Assembly: GCA_022823185.1 (NCBI GenBank)
Contig: JAJDXQ010000037.1
Span: forward strand, 1 to 64,000
Direction: 5' to 3'
Length of the DNA: 64,000 bases
DNA from: Caldilineaceae bacterium
Lineage (GTDB): Bacteria > Chloroflexota > Anaerolineae > Caldilineales > Caldilineaceae
Both the position numbers and the translations under genes were made by a program. This document shows, piece by piece, positions 27,726 to 36,586 of this stretch (positions are counted from its first letter, which is position 1; every line of letters begins with the position of its first letter). Under the pieces are notes generated by a model. That model was not told the origin of the DNA. It was given only the letters and a program-made list of their open reading frames with translations, and did not search any database.

Positions 27726-27824
27726 GCTGGGTCCTGTGCGGCAGGACACCGTGAACCCCGTCAGGGCCGGAAGGCAGCAGCGGTAAGCGATTCGTTCTGG
27801 GCGCCACAGGGTTGCCTGGCAGCT
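27726..27824 (+). ncRNA. ffs: Signal recognition particle RNA, small bacterial type (4.5S-like)
   Basis: The segment contains the conserved SRP helix 8 core: GTGAACCCCGTCAGGGCCGG, then AAGGCAGCAGCGGTAAG. The flanks pair, with GCTGGGTCCTGTG at the 5' side and CACAGGGTTGCCTGGCAGC at the 3' side, giving a single long hairpin of about 95-100 nt. This is the binding site for Ffh. It begins about 30 nt after the tRNA. The ends are estimated from the pairing. Confidence 0.9.
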
Positions 27825-27971
27825 GGCGAAGCGGTGCGAACACGCGACTTCTTTGTCCAGATTCATATTCAGTTGAACTTCAATTGTCGGCGGAATGCGG
27901 CCGGAACCGGGCGACGGGGCGCGAGCCCTGTTTGACCGGGCGCGGCCGCGGGCACACGGACTTGAATCCCC

Positions 27972-29213
27972 TTGCTGCAACAGAATGCGATCCGAATCTA
28001 CCTGGTCATTGGCGGGGGCAGGGCGCTTTTTAATGCGCTTGTTTTCACGATCAACCTGATTTACCAGGTGGAAACGGTGGGATTGAATCCTCTGCAGATG
28101 GTGCTGGTGGGCACGGTGCTGGAGGTGACGGTCGTGCTGTTCGAGGTGCCGACGGGCGCGGTGGCGGACGTTTATTCGCGGCGGCTGTCGGTGATCATCG
28201 GGCTGGCGCTGGTGGGCTGCGGATTTCTGCTGGAGGGCTCGATCCCGATGTTTTGGGCGGTGCTGGGCGCGCAGGTGCTTTGGGGCATAGGCTATACGTT
28301 TCTGAGCGGGGCGCTGCAGGCCTGGCTGGCGGACGAGATTGGCGCGGAAGAGGCGGGGCCGGTTTATCTGCGTTCTTCGCAGGTCGGGTTGATTGCCGGC
28401 CTGGTCGGCATCGGCGCCAGTGTATTGCTGGCGCGCCGCTGGCTGCAGTTGCCGATCCTGGCAGGGGGCGGGCTGTACCTGGCGCTGGCCGCTTTCGCGG
28501 CGTTGGCGATGCCGGAGAGGGGCTTTAAGCCGACTCCGCCGGAGGAACGCGAGACGTGGAAGCAGATGGCGGACACGGCGCGGGCGGGGCTGCGCGCGGT
28601 GCGCGGGAGCCCCGCGCTGCGTATTGTGGTGGGGCTCAGCCTTGTGACCGGGCTGTATAGCGAGGGCTATGACCGTCTCTGGACGCCGCATCTGCTGGAC
28701 AATTTCAGATTTCCCGCATTGTTCGGCCTGGATGATGCCGTGATCTGGTTTGGAATCATTGGGATTGGCGCGACGATGACGGGGATTGCGGCCAACGAGC
28801 TGGCGCGGCGCGGCGGGGCGACCGAGGATCAGAGGGGGACGGTCAACTGGCTGAAGGCGCTCTACGGTCTCTTGCCGTTGAGCCTCCTGGTCTTGGCCTG
28901 GACGGGCAGTTTCTGGCTGGCGGTACTGGCGCTTTGGGCGATCAATATCTGCCGCAGCACGATTGCGCCGCTGGAAAACGCATGGATCGTGCGCAACACG
29001 CAGAGCGCGCAGCGTGCGACGGTGATTTCGCTGTGGGGCCAGGCGAATTCGCTGGGCCAGGCCGGGGGCGGGCCTGTTCTGGGGTGGATCGGAACGGCGG
29101 CAAGCGTGCCGGCATCGCTGTCAGTCTCATCGGCGGTGCTGTTGCCGGCGCAGTGGCTGCTGGCGCTGGCGAGGCGGGACGGGGCGGGGAGTAATGAGGA
29201 AGTCAAAGACTGA
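27972..29213 (+). CDS. Major facilitator superfamily transporter
   Basis: This 413-residue protein has about twelve membrane helices. The loop between helices 2 and 3 reads VPTGAVADVYSRRLSVIIG, a variant of the MFS motif A. It resembles the small drug/metabolite efflux MFS proteins often found in Gram-positive and Chloroflexota genomes. The start is uncertain: TTG 27972 is used because no ATG or GTG with a ribosome-binding site fits, and TTG 27963 is an alternative. The substrate is unknown. Confidence 0.85.
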   Translation: MLQQNAIRIYLVIGGGRALFNALVFTINLIYQVETVGLNPLQMVLVGTVLEVTVVLFEVPTGAVADVYSRRLSVIIGLALVGCGFLLEGSIPMFWAVLGAQVLWGIGYTFLSGALQAWLADEIGAEEAGPVYLRSSQVGLIAGLVGIGASVLLARRWLQLPILAGGGLYLALAAFAALAMPERGFKPTPPEERETWKQMADTARAGLRAVRGSPALRIVVGLSLVTGLYSEGYDRLWTPHLLDNFRFPALFGLDDAVIWFGIIGIGATMTGIAANELARRGGATEDQRGTVNWLKALYGLLPLSLLVLAWTGSFWLAVLALWAINICRSTIAPLENAWIVRNTQSAQRATVISLWGQANSLGQAGGGPVLGWIGTAASVPASLSVSSAVLLPAQWLLALARRDGAGSNEEVKD

Positions 29214-29238
29214 ATAGCTTAAAGGCTAAGGAGAGTCG

Positions 29239-29772
29239 ATGGGAAGGGATGAAGGCGGCGTTCAGGGGTTGAGAATTGTGGACGTGAAGGAGGAAAGTCC
29301 AATTTGGGAACATCTTTGGCCTGTTGTTGAGCAGTTGGCGCAGCGGCCGTACATAGAGGCGCAGGCCGGGCATTTCCGTTCCAGCCATGTGCTCGCTGCG
29401 ATTATGGAGGACCGACCAGTGGGCTTTCTGCGCTTTGTCGTGCAGAGATTGGGAGAGGACGAGGGACGGCCGCCGATCGTTTTCCAGGACCGAACGCTTT
29501 ACGAGGCGAAGATTATCGCCTTCGGTGTGTTGCCGGAGGAGCGCAATCGCGGCATAGGGCGTTCTCTGCAGCGTGATGCGATGAAACGGGCGCGGGCATT
29601 GAACTGCTGCCAGGTCCGTTCACGGAGCGACTATGGCAACAGCGCCAACTACCATCTGAAGATCTCGTTGGGTTTCGGTATCCAGCCCAGTCTGGAGGAC
29701 GATTCAGTCTATTTCGTGATGGCGCTGCCTGCTGAGGAATCGCTGGAATCCTCCGGTGGCGATGACGCATAA
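29239..29772 (+). CDS. GNAT-family N-acetyltransferase
   Basis: In this 177-residue protein the acetyl-CoA-binding motif A appears as IIAFGVLPEERNRGIGRSLQRDAMKRAR (about residues 93-120; pyrophosphate loop RNRGIGRS). The preceding beta-strand segment and the C-terminal SLGFGIQPS are typical GNAT parts. ATG 29239 has AAGGAG upstream and lies 25 nt after the MFS stop, so co-expression is likely. The substrate is unknown. Confidence 0.85.
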   Translation: MGRDEGGVQGLRIVDVKEESPIWEHLWPVVEQLAQRPYIEAQAGHFRSSHVLAAIMEDRPVGFLRFVVQRLGEDEGRPPIVFQDRTLYEAKIIAFGVLPEERNRGIGRSLQRDAMKRARALNCCQVRSRSDYGNSANYHLKISLGFGIQPSLEDDSVYFVMALPAEESLESSGGDDA

Positions 29773-29775
29773 ATC

Positions 29776-29804
29776 TTGACTTGGCGGATGGATTCAGCTA
29801 TAAT
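29776..29804 (+). promoter_or_regulatory. Sigma-70 promoter of tmRNA
   Basis: TTGACT at 29776-29781 and a perfect TATAAT at 29799-29804 are separated by 17 nt, 11 nt before the mature tmRNA 5' end. It overlaps the stop region of the GNAT gene. Confidence 0.82.
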
Positions 29805-29815
29805 TGTGCATAGAT

Positions 29816-30226
29816 GGGGATGAACGGCTTCGACGGGGCATTGTCAGGCCTGAGACTGCAAGCCGTAGAGTGTCGACTACGTAAAAAAGGCGCAAACACA
29901 TACAAATGCCAAGAACACAGGCATGGCTTTCAACTTTGGTTTCACCCCGGCCGCTTCTGCGGCTGCGGCGGCCTAAGTAAGCCACCGGCTCTTTAAGAAG
30001 GGCCACGGCCCGCCCCGGTGGGGCCAGCAGGCTGGGCGGTTGCCGACATAAACTGTGAGCTGCGGCAGCGGTACGCCGATAGCGCTGTCTAAGAGAATCG
30101 GCTAGTCGGTGATGGGCCTCGTGTTGGTCCGAGGACCGCCGACAAAACTGAGATAGATCAACTAAGCTTGTAGACGTTTCAGGGCGAATGTTGCGGACGC
30201 GGGTTCGATTCCCGCCATCTCCACCA
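29816..30226 (+). ncRNA. ssrA: Transfer-messenger RNA (one-piece)
   Basis: This 411-nt RNA rescues stalled ribosomes. The 5' end GGGGATGAACGGCTTCGACG and the 3' end GTTCGATTCCCGCCATCTCC plus encoded ACCA form the tRNA-like domain, with GGGGATG pairing with CATCTCC. The tag frame most likely resumes at GCG 29890 and stops at TAA 29974-29976. It gives 28 residues that begin AQTHTNAKNTG and end AASAAAAA, an alanine-rich C-terminus suited to protease recognition. The resume codon is inferred from the frame that ends in alanines. Confidence 0.97.
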
Positions 30227-30267
30227 ACATAGAGGGGCGCGAGCGATGATGGCGTCCTTGTGCGGAG

Positions 30268-30304
30268 GGCGATCCGGGTGCGTAACCGGGTCGCCTTTTT
30301 GTTT
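30268..30304 (+). terminator. Intrinsic terminator of tmRNA
   Basis: A 10-bp stem, GGCGATCCGG with CCGGGTCGCC including one T-G pair, has an 8-nt loop and is followed by TTTTTGTTT. It lies 42 nt after the tmRNA end and is the clearest intrinsic terminator in the window. Confidence 0.85.
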
Positions 30305-30405
30305 GCGGGGTTGGGAAGAGCGGCGCTGGCAATTCAGGTGACTTCGTTTAGAATGGACCCGTGGCCGCCTGGTAGTCTACGCTGGACCGATGAGGGGCGT
30401 AAGAC

Positions 30406-30696
30406 ATGGACAGAGAGCAACTGCTCGAGCTGCTCAAGGAACACAAGCCCACTCTCGCGCAACGCTATGGCGTTGTTGAACTGGCTGTATTTGGGTCGGT
30501 TGCGCGCGGTGAAGCTGAAAGCGACAGCGATGTGGATATCCTGGTTCGGTTCGACGGCCCAGCCACATCACAACGGTTCTTTGGCGTTCAGTTCTACGTT
30601 GAAGATTTGCTGGACCGATCCGTGGATCTGGTAACCACCAAGGCGCTGCGGAAGGAACTGCGCCCTATTGTGGAAAGGGAAGCGGCTTATGTGTGA
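30406..30696 (+). CDS. mntA: MNT-type nucleotidyltransferase antitoxin
   Basis: This 96-residue minimal nucleotidyltransferase has the motif GSVARGEAESDSDVDILV at residues 30-47 with metal Asp42 and Asp44, and a third Asp at 74 in RSVDLV. In characterised MntA/HepT systems the enzyme AMPylates and silences the HEPN RNase. The next gene encodes that partner and overlaps by 8 nt. ATG 30406 is 110 nt after the tmRNA terminator. Confidence 0.9.
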   Translation: MDREQLLELLKEHKPTLAQRYGVVELAVFGSVARGEAESDSDVDILVRFDGPATSQRFFGVQFYVEDLLDRSVDLVTTKALRKELRPIVEREAAYV

Positions 30697-31057
30697 GGCG
30701 GAGCTTGAACGACGTGACTGGCGGCTTTACATCGGGGATATGTGCCAATTCAGCGAAAGAGTTCTTACCTACACCGAAGACCTGGACTTGGATGCTTTCC
30801 TTGACGATAGCCTGGTCTACGATGCTACTCTCCGCAACATTGAGCTAATTGGGGAGGCCGCAACCCATATTCCGAGCAAAGTGCGCGAAGCACACCCAGA
30901 GATTCAGTGGCGTCAGATTATCGGGACGCGCAACCAAGTCGCGCACGCGTATCTAGGACTGGATGACGACGTTTTATGGGACATCATATGTAATGATATT
31001 CCGAACCTTCTGCCCGCGCTGCGGACTCTGGTGGAAACGGGAGAGGAGAAAAAGTAG
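30689..31057 (+). CDS. hepT: HEPN-domain toxin RNase (DUF86)
   Basis: This 122-residue all-helical HEPN protein has the catalytic RNase motif R81-NQVA-H86 followed by Tyr88 (RX4HXY), the tyrosine modified by MntA in studied systems. ATG 30689 with GGAAAGGGAAG upstream overlaps the mntA stop by 8 nt, indicating coupled translation. All expected active residues are present, so the pair appears functional. Confidence 0.9.
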   Translation: MCEAELERRDWRLYIGDMCQFSERVLTYTEDLDLDAFLDDSLVYDATLRNIELIGEAATHIPSKVREAHPEIQWRQIIGTRNQVAHAYLGLDDDVLWDIICNDIPNLLPALRTLVETGEEKK

Positions 31058-31090
31058 AGAGGCCGGGGGCAATACACACGGGAAAAACAT

Positions 31091-31115
31091 AGACGTCCCC
31101 TATCTAGGAGACGTC
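31091..31115. repeat. Inverted repeat after the HEPN/MNT pair
   Basis: GACGTC at 31092-31097 pairs with GACGTC at 31110-31115. After one mismatch the stem continues with CCT/AGG around a 4-nt loop. No T-run follows on either strand. It could be a weak terminator between the convergent units ending at 31057 and 31339; the rest of that 281-nt gap shows nothing else. Confidence 0.4.
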
Positions 31116-31338
31116 GGCCTAGGGACACATTTCTTGTGGTTGCAGTTGAGTATCCCTCTATCCTAAGGAATCGGACGGTTGCTACACTATGGCAATCGAA
31201 GTGTCCTTATTCACTCATGATTTCTTCTGCAATGTTTGGTGCCATTTCTTTTGTCTTCGTAATAAAGGATTTAGGGAAACCGCCGCTCTTCGTAGGCAAA
31301 CTCGTAAGGCTGGCTCTCCGAAGCACCGCTTTGCCTAC

Positions 31339-32298
31339 TCAACTCTTCAACTCCAGGTAGGCAATCTCTTCTGCGGTCAATTCGATCTCGGATGCCTCGA
31401 CGTTCACATTAACCTCTTCGGTGTTGCGCGCCCCTGACAACGCGTGGATACCATCGGGCTGGTTGAAGACGTAGGCCAGCGCGATTTGGGGCACGGAGAC
31501 GCCTTTGCTGGCGGCCATTTCCTGCACGCGATCGTGGCGCTGGAAGTTTTCCTCTTTGCAGTAGACTTTGACGGCAAGCTGATCATACCACTCGGTGAAG
31601 GTGTCGAGGTTGTCGCGGCGGAAGCGGCCGCTGAAGAAGCCGCCGGCCAGGCTGGACCAGACGAAAAGGGTGACGCCGTTGGCGCGGCACCACGCGCGGT
31701 CGGCCTCTCCGGCCGGTCCGCTGACGCTGATGCAGTCGCGCCAGGGCGGCTCTATCTGGACGGCGAGGCTGAACTGGGGGCTGCTGGCGACGAAGGGGGT
31801 GAGGCCGTTCGCGGCGGCGTATTCGTTGGCCTCTCGCAGGCGTTCGGCGCTCCAGTTGGAGCCGCCGTAGGCGTCGATCTGGCCGGCCTCTTTGGCTGCG
31901 TGGAGCGTCTCGACGATTGGGCCGACCGGCTTGTCAGGGTCGTCGCGGTGTAGCACATACAGGTCGATACTGTCGACTTTGAAGCGCGCGAGGCTGTCGT
32001 GGAGATCGGACTTGATGTCGTAGGGCGTGACCCGTTTGCGGTCCTGGCTGTGGTGGGCGCCTTTGCCGAGGATGACGATCTCATCGCGCAGACCGCGTTC
32101 GTTGATCCACTGGCCTACGGCGCGCTCGTTGTCGCCGCCGCCGTAGCCGTGGGCGGTGTCGAGGCAGTTGCCGCCGGCCGCGTGGAAGGCGTCTAGAACT
32201 GGGAAGGCGTCTTCGAGGGTCTTGGTGTTTATCCACATCGTTCCCAGCACGAGCCGGGAGACGGGTTTGTCGATGCCGGGGATTCTGGAATAGAGCAT
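31339..32298 (-). CDS. Aldo/keto reductase
   Basis: This 319-residue NADPH-dependent TIM-barrel oxidoreductase has the full tetrad: D47 and Y52 in LDTAHGYGGG, K79 in ILGKGAHH and H117 in VLHRDDP. It resembles the bacterial AKRs acting on sugar-type or glycol aldehydes. It is the last gene of a minus-strand group of five (cupin, Gfo/Idh, Tm-1-like, PEP-hydrolase-like, AKR), 227 nt after its neighbour. Confidence 0.93.
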   Translation of the reverse strand: MLYSRIPGIDKPVSRLVLGTMWINTKTLEDAFPVLDAFHAAGGNCLDTAHGYGGGDNERAVGQWINERGLRDEIVILGKGAHHSQDRKRVTPYDIKSDLHDSLARFKVDSIDLYVLHRDDPDKPVGPIVETLHAAKEAGQIDAYGGSNWSAERLREANEYAAANGLTPFVASSPQFSLAVQIEPPWRDCISVSGPAGEADRAWCRANGVTLFVWSSLAGGFFSGRFRRDNLDTFTEWYDQLAVKVYCKEENFQRHDRVQEMAASKGVSVPQIALAYVFNQPDGIHALSGARNTEEVNVNVEASEIELTAEEIAYLELKS

Positions 32299-32525
32299 GG
32301 AGGGGACTCCTCAGTTTCGGTGGCGAAGGGGTGAAGGCGCTGTGTACGTCGGGCGCAAGGTTTGCAAATGGTGAGCGGAGCAATCGGAATGGTCGATGAC
32401 TACGTCGTCTTGGGCGGCATGTGCGGCGCCCAGTGCTGAGCCGGCAGAATCTCCTGGCTGGCCGCTCTGTGGTTCACAGGCGCCGGTGACCGAGCGTCGT
32501 TGCCGCCGATCACGCCGGCGTTGCC

Positions 32526-33356
32526 TCAAGCAAGCGCCATGCCCTTGAACGCCTCCACCTGGCCGCGGATGGCGCGTTCGGTGGGGAGGCGTTCGATGCT
32601 GGAGGCGCCGAAGAAACCGGCGATGCCGGGCATCATTTTGAGGGCGGCGCCGACGTTTTCGGGCTCGTCGAACGGCCCGCCGTGGCAGATGACTGTCTGG
32701 TCGGGATTGACTTTGCGGCCGGCGGCGGCCATGTCCTGCACTTTGTCGACGGCCTCTTCCAAGGTGAAGGCGACCGCGGCGCCGATGCTGCCGGCGGTGG
32801 TGAGGCCGACGTGGGCGACGAGGAGATCAGCGCCGGCCTCGGCCATGGCGGTCGCCTCTTCCGGCGTGAAGACGTAGGGGGCGGTGAACAGGTCGAGTTG
32901 ATGGGCGATGGCGACGGCCTCGACCTCTTTATCATAGCCCATGCCGGTGGCCTCCAGGTTTTGGCGGAAGGTCCCGTCGAGGAGGCCGACGGTGGGAAAA
33001 TTCTGCACGCCGCTGAAACCGATCTCTTTGAGTTGCTTGAGGAAAACGGGCTTGAGGCGGAAGGGGTCGGTGCCGCAGACGCCGGCTAGGACAGGTGTAT
33101 CCTGCACAACGGGGAGGACTTCGGCGGCCATCTCGACGACGATGCCATTCGCGTCGCCGTAGGGCATCATGCCGGAGAGGGAGCCGCGGCCGGCCATGCG
33201 GAAGCGGCCGGAATTGTAGATGATGATGATGTCGGCGCCGCCGGCTTCGGCGAACTTGGCCGAGATGCCAGTGCCGGCGCCGCAGCCGACGATGGGTCTG
33301 CCCGCGGCCTGCTGGGCCTGGAGCCGGGCGATGATCTCCTGTCTTGGGATCGACAT
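32526..33356 (-). CDS. Phosphoenolpyruvate-hydrolase-family TIM-barrel protein (Tm-1 C-terminal-like)
   Basis: This 276-residue protein matches the PEP_hydrolase/TIM-barrel signal-transduction family. Visible segments are [66 protein letters not shown] and [14 protein letters not shown]. It lies directly downstream of the Tm-1-like ATP-binding protein. In the plant Tm-1 protein these two domains are fused, with this one C-terminal (family knowledge from memory). The reaction is not established for the bacterial proteins. Confidence 0.88.
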   Translation of the reverse strand: MSIPRQEIIARLQAQQAAGRPIVGCGAGTGISAKFAEAGGADIIIIYNSGRFRMAGRGSLSGMMPYGDANGIVVEMAAEVLPVVQDTPVLAGVCGTDPFRLKPVFLKQLKEIGFSGVQNFPTVGLLDGTFRQNLEATGMGYDKEVEAVAIAHQLDLFTAPYVFTPEEATAMAEAGADLLVAHVGLTTAGSIGAAVAFTLEEAVDKVQDMAAAGRKVNPDQTVICHGGPFDEPENVGAALKMMPGIAGFFGASSIERLPTERAIRGQVEAFKGMALA

Positions 33357-33425
33357 TTGGCATGCTCCTTGGAGGTCTCGCAGAGCGGACCGGGTAGTAG
33401 ATAGGGCGCGGGGATTGTGTACGAG

Positions 33426-34646
33426 TCAGATTTCCTCCCGCAGCATCTCCAGCAAGATTTCAACCGCTTTTTCGGCGAACTCCGGATCATTGATATTTGC
33501 GTCCACTTCGATCAGCGGTATGTCGGCGCGCAGGTCGTTTTTGATGGCGTCGTAGCAGGCCTGGTCGGCGCCTGGATCCCAGAAGCGGTCGCCATCGCTG
33601 TCCAACATGGAGACGCCGGCGAGGGGGATCAACACGGAGACTTTGCCGGCCTGGCCGGTGTTGGCGGCCGCGGCCAGCATCGCGCCCATCCGCCGGTTTT
33701 CCTCTTCGTTGGTACGGAGGAGAGTGACTTCCGGATTCCACTGGTAGAGGTTGCGCTCGCGGTAGTGGTCGGGCACGGTCTCGATACCGCCGAAGTTGGC
33801 CATGTCCACGCAGCCGGGGACGATGACGGTGGGAACGCCCTGGCGGGGCGCGGCCTGGACGCGGTCGGGCCCGGCGCTGAAGACGCCGTCGCAGATCTCA
33901 TCGGCGAGCTCGGTGGTGGTCATGTCGAGGCAGGCGGCGATGTAGCCGTCGGTGATCAGGTCCTCCATTGTGCGGCCGCCGCTGCCGGTGGCGTGGAAGA
34001 CGAGGACTTCGTAGCCTTGGGCTTCGAGCAGGTCGCGGGCGTGGTCGACCGCGGCGGTGGTGTTGCCGAACATGGAAGCGGCGATGAGGGGCCGCTCGTT
34101 GGCGGCGGCCGCGGCTTCGGTCTTGACCATGCCGGCGATTGCGCCGGCCGCGTTAGCGTAGATGGCGCGGCTGAGGCGGTTGATCCCGGCGACGTCGACG
34201 ACGGAGGGCATGAAGGTGATGTCCTTGCTGCCGGAGTAGGCGCTGACATCACCGCCGCCGACGGTGGAGACCATGATTTTGGGGACGCCGACGGGCAGCG
34301 TGCGCATGGCGGCGGTGGCGATGGAGGTGCCGCCGCTGCCTCCCATGCCGAGAATGCCGTCGAATCGCCCCTCGTCGTAGAGGCGTTCCACGACGGCGGC
34401 GAGGCCCTGGGCCATGGTCCGCATCGCCTCATCTTTGCGCGTGCCGGAGGCCAGGTAGGCCAGATCGCCTCCGGCGGCGGCGGCCACGTCGGCGCGGCTT
34501 ACATCCGGCGGGAAGGCCGGCTGGCCCATCACGCCGAAATCGACGACGAGCGTCTGCAGACCGGCCGCTTCGATGAGATCTTTGACAAAGGAATATTCGG
34601 CGCCTTTCGTGTCCAACGCGCCGACGAGAAGAACAGTTCCGGACAT
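33426..34646 (-). CDS. Tm-1-like ATP-binding protein (UPF0261)
   Basis: This 406-residue protein has the UPF0261 hallmarks: VLLVGALDTKGAEYSFVKDLIE at the N-terminus, FDGILGMGGSGGTSIATAAMR, KIMVSTVGGGDVSAY, ATGSGGRTMEDLI and the late VPGCVDMANFG. Plant Tm-1 carries this domain at the N-terminus and uses ATP to bind viral replicase; the bacterial role is unknown. ATG 34646 has GGAGGTG upstream; an in-frame start at 34706 lacks one. The PEP-hydrolase-like gene follows after 69 nt. Confidence 0.9.
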   Translation of the reverse strand: MSGTVLLVGALDTKGAEYSFVKDLIEAAGLQTLVVDFGVMGQPAFPPDVSRADVAAAAGGDLAYLASGTRKDEAMRTMAQGLAAVVERLYDEGRFDGILGMGGSGGTSIATAAMRTLPVGVPKIMVSTVGGGDVSAYSGSKDITFMPSVVDVAGINRLSRAIYANAAGAIAGMVKTEAAAAANERPLIAASMFGNTTAAVDHARDLLEAQGYEVLVFHATGSGGRTMEDLITDGYIAACLDMTTTELADEICDGVFSAGPDRVQAAPRQGVPTVIVPGCVDMANFGGIETVPDHYRERNLYQWNPEVTLLRTNEEENRRMGAMLAAAANTGQAGKVSVLIPLAGVSMLDSDGDRFWDPGADQACYDAIKNDLRADIPLIEVDANINDPEFAEKAVEILLEMLREEI

Positions 34647-34871
34647 GACGCACCTCCATTTAATCTGCGCAGCTGGGCCTGTGACGGCGGGAATGCCCCT
34701 TGGCAATGGGCATTCCCGGTTTCGTGTTTGGGTCCTTCTACCTCTTTGTCCGACGTTTGGATCGGGGTCGGTCGCGGCCAGTAGAGGCGGGAAAGCAATC
34801 GGGAGGGAGCGAGCCGGGACAAAGGGAGCAGGGCGCCCCTCCTCTTACTCAGCGCGGCCTGCTCCGGTCCT

Positions 34872-35963
34872 TCAAGCTGCGTGGGACGCCTCCTCGGCTT
34901 CCTGGGCCTGGCGCAGGAACTCCTGGACCTTGACCGGCCGGCCTGTGTGGCTGCTCTCGATGGCAGCGAAGATCAGGGCAACGGATTGCAGGTTGGCCTG
35001 GACGTTGGTCTCCATGGGCGGGCCGCCGTCCAGCCAGTCGAGGAACTGGGCAATGAGCCAGGCGTTTCGCCACTTGTCCTGTTCCATGAGGGGGACTTCC
35101 CGGCCCTGGCCTTCGCGGCTGTACTGTCTTGGCTGATAGGGGAAGCTCTCGATACGGCGGTTGTCCATGATCAGCGTTTCGTTTTCGCATTCGGCGCGGA
35201 AATACTCCTGGCTCCAGCCGTTAAAGCCGCAGGCGTTTGTCTTGGCGCCCTCATAGAAGGCCCGCGTTCCGTTTTCGAAAGTCATCATGACGTGGCCCTG
35301 GGAGCCGGTGTTGTACTCTCCCCAGGTTGGGTTCCACGTCTGAGCGTAAAGTGTATCGCACTTCGCGTTTGCGAGGTCGGCGATGATGTCGAGGTGATGG
35401 ACGGAGCCTTCGATCATGAGGGTCTCTTCCATGGTGTGGCGGAAGCTGGCGCCCCAGTCGCCGAAATGGCGGAGCCCGCAGGTAAAGCGGCAGATGATGT
35501 AGTCGATCACGCCGGGCCGCCCGGACCGCAGTTCACGGCGCAGGGTGGTTTTGTCCTGGTCGAAACGGTGGCTCATGGTCACGCCCATCTTTTTGCCTGC
35601 CCGCTTCACTTTGGCGGCGATGCGAACCGAGCCCTCGAGGGTGTCGGCGATCGGTTTTTCCGAGATGATATGCATGTCGTGGGCGAGGGCGACATCGACG
35701 ACGGATTCGTGGAAGGCGGGAGGCACGACGATGGAACAGAAGTCGGCGGGATTTTCGTCGAAGGCGCGCTCGATGTCGGTGTAGCACTTTTCGGGCGGCA
35801 GGCCCAGATGGTTCTGGGCGTTGATGTGGACATCGGGGTTTACATCCACGGCTGCGACCATTTCGATACGGCCGTCGGCGATATTGGGCGGCAGAAAGCG
35901 GGAGCACCAGCCGTTGCCCTGTCCGCCGGTCCCGACCTGAATCATGCGGTACTTGTTGGTCAT
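34872..35963 (-). CDS. Gfo/Idh/MocA-family oxidoreductase
   Basis: This 363-residue NAD(P)-dependent dehydrogenase has the N-terminal Rossmann motif VGTGGQGNGW (residues 10-19), the family EKP motif in ISEKPIADT near 100-108 and a C-terminal substrate domain with GSVHHLDIIADL, where the histidine is the likely catalytic base. The family oxidises sugars, inositols and similar polyols. It lies between the cupin and the Tm-1-like gene on the same strand. Confidence 0.92.
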   Translation of the reverse strand: MTNKYRMIQVGTGGQGNGWCSRFLPPNIADGRIEMVAAVDVNPDVHINAQNHLGLPPEKCYTDIERAFDENPADFCSIVVPPAFHESVVDVALAHDMHIISEKPIADTLEGSVRIAAKVKRAGKKMGVTMSHRFDQDKTTLRRELRSGRPGVIDYIICRFTCGLRHFGDWGASFRHTMEETLMIEGSVHHLDIIADLANAKCDTLYAQTWNPTWGEYNTGSQGHVMMTFENGTRAFYEGAKTNACGFNGWSQEYFRAECENETLIMDNRRIESFPYQPRQYSREGQGREVPLMEQDKWRNAWLIAQFLDWLDGGPPMETNVQANLQSVALIFAAIESSHTGRPVKVQEFLRQAQEAEEASHAA

Positions 35964-36011
35964 GAGGAGGTTCCTGTCTGCGTGGTCTGTCTGAGAGTTG
36001 GATAGAGTGAA

Positions 36012-36410
36012 TCAGCGCAGCGAACGCCAGGGCTCCTCTTCGAAGACATCGACGAGGGCGTAGCCTTCGTCCCCGATACAAGGGCCGAGAATGGCCAGCA
36101 GTTTGGCAGGGCTGCCGGAGTCGTTGTAGGAGGCGTGGACGACATCGGCGCCGATGAAGGCGGAGTCTCCGGTGGAGAGCAGTTGCTTCTCCTGCTCGAT
36201 CCACTGTTCGATTGCGCCGTCGATGACGTAGATGACCTCCTCCTGGTCGGGGTGTTTGTGAAAGGCATGGCCTTGGCCGGATTCCAGGGTCACTTCGATG
36301 ACGACAAGATCGCGGGCGGCGGTGGTGGCGGGACGGCTGGCCCAGCCCATGACACCCCAATCCATCTGATCTCGCTCCATAGTCGAGGCAGTGATAAACT
36401 TACCTTTCAT
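36012..36410 (-). CDS. Cupin-domain protein
   Basis: This 132-residue single cupin has motif 1, GHAFHKHPDQEEVIYVIDG, with two His and a Glu as metal ligands, and motif 2, GDSAFIGADVVHASYN. Such small cupins are sugar isomerases, dioxygenases or binding proteins; which one cannot be told. ATG 36410 has AGGAG upstream, while the frame remains open further upstream without family character. It is the first gene of the minus-strand catabolic operon, 48 nt before the dehydrogenase. Confidence 0.88.
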   Translation of the reverse strand: MKGKFITASTMERDQMDWGVMGWASRPATTAARDLVVIEVTLESGQGHAFHKHPDQEEVIYVIDGAIEQWIEQEKQLLSTGDSAFIGADVVHASYNDSGSPAKLLAILGPCIGDEGYALVDVFEEEPWRSLR

Positions 36411-36586
36411 TGTCAATGCTCCTGTGAGAAGGGCTCTTCGGGCGTTGGCGGCAGGAAAAGTCCGAGAGATGAGATCGATCCTGTTTGCAGGCCAGGCAGT
36501 TGCGGGGGTTTTGGCCCTGCAAGTATACCATAGGGACGGCGGCGGGACACGAAAAACGTCAGACTTATCGGATTGGAGAAGGAGAG

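Noticed and set aside
30406-31057. Reading the HEPN/MNT pair as part of a larger defence island
   Set aside because: No restriction, CRISPR, Argonaute or other defence genes are near; the next genes are catabolic.
33417-34784. 455-codon plus-strand open frame
   Set aside because: Antisense to the Tm-1-like gene; composition dominated by Gly, Asp, Ala and Val as expected of a shadow.
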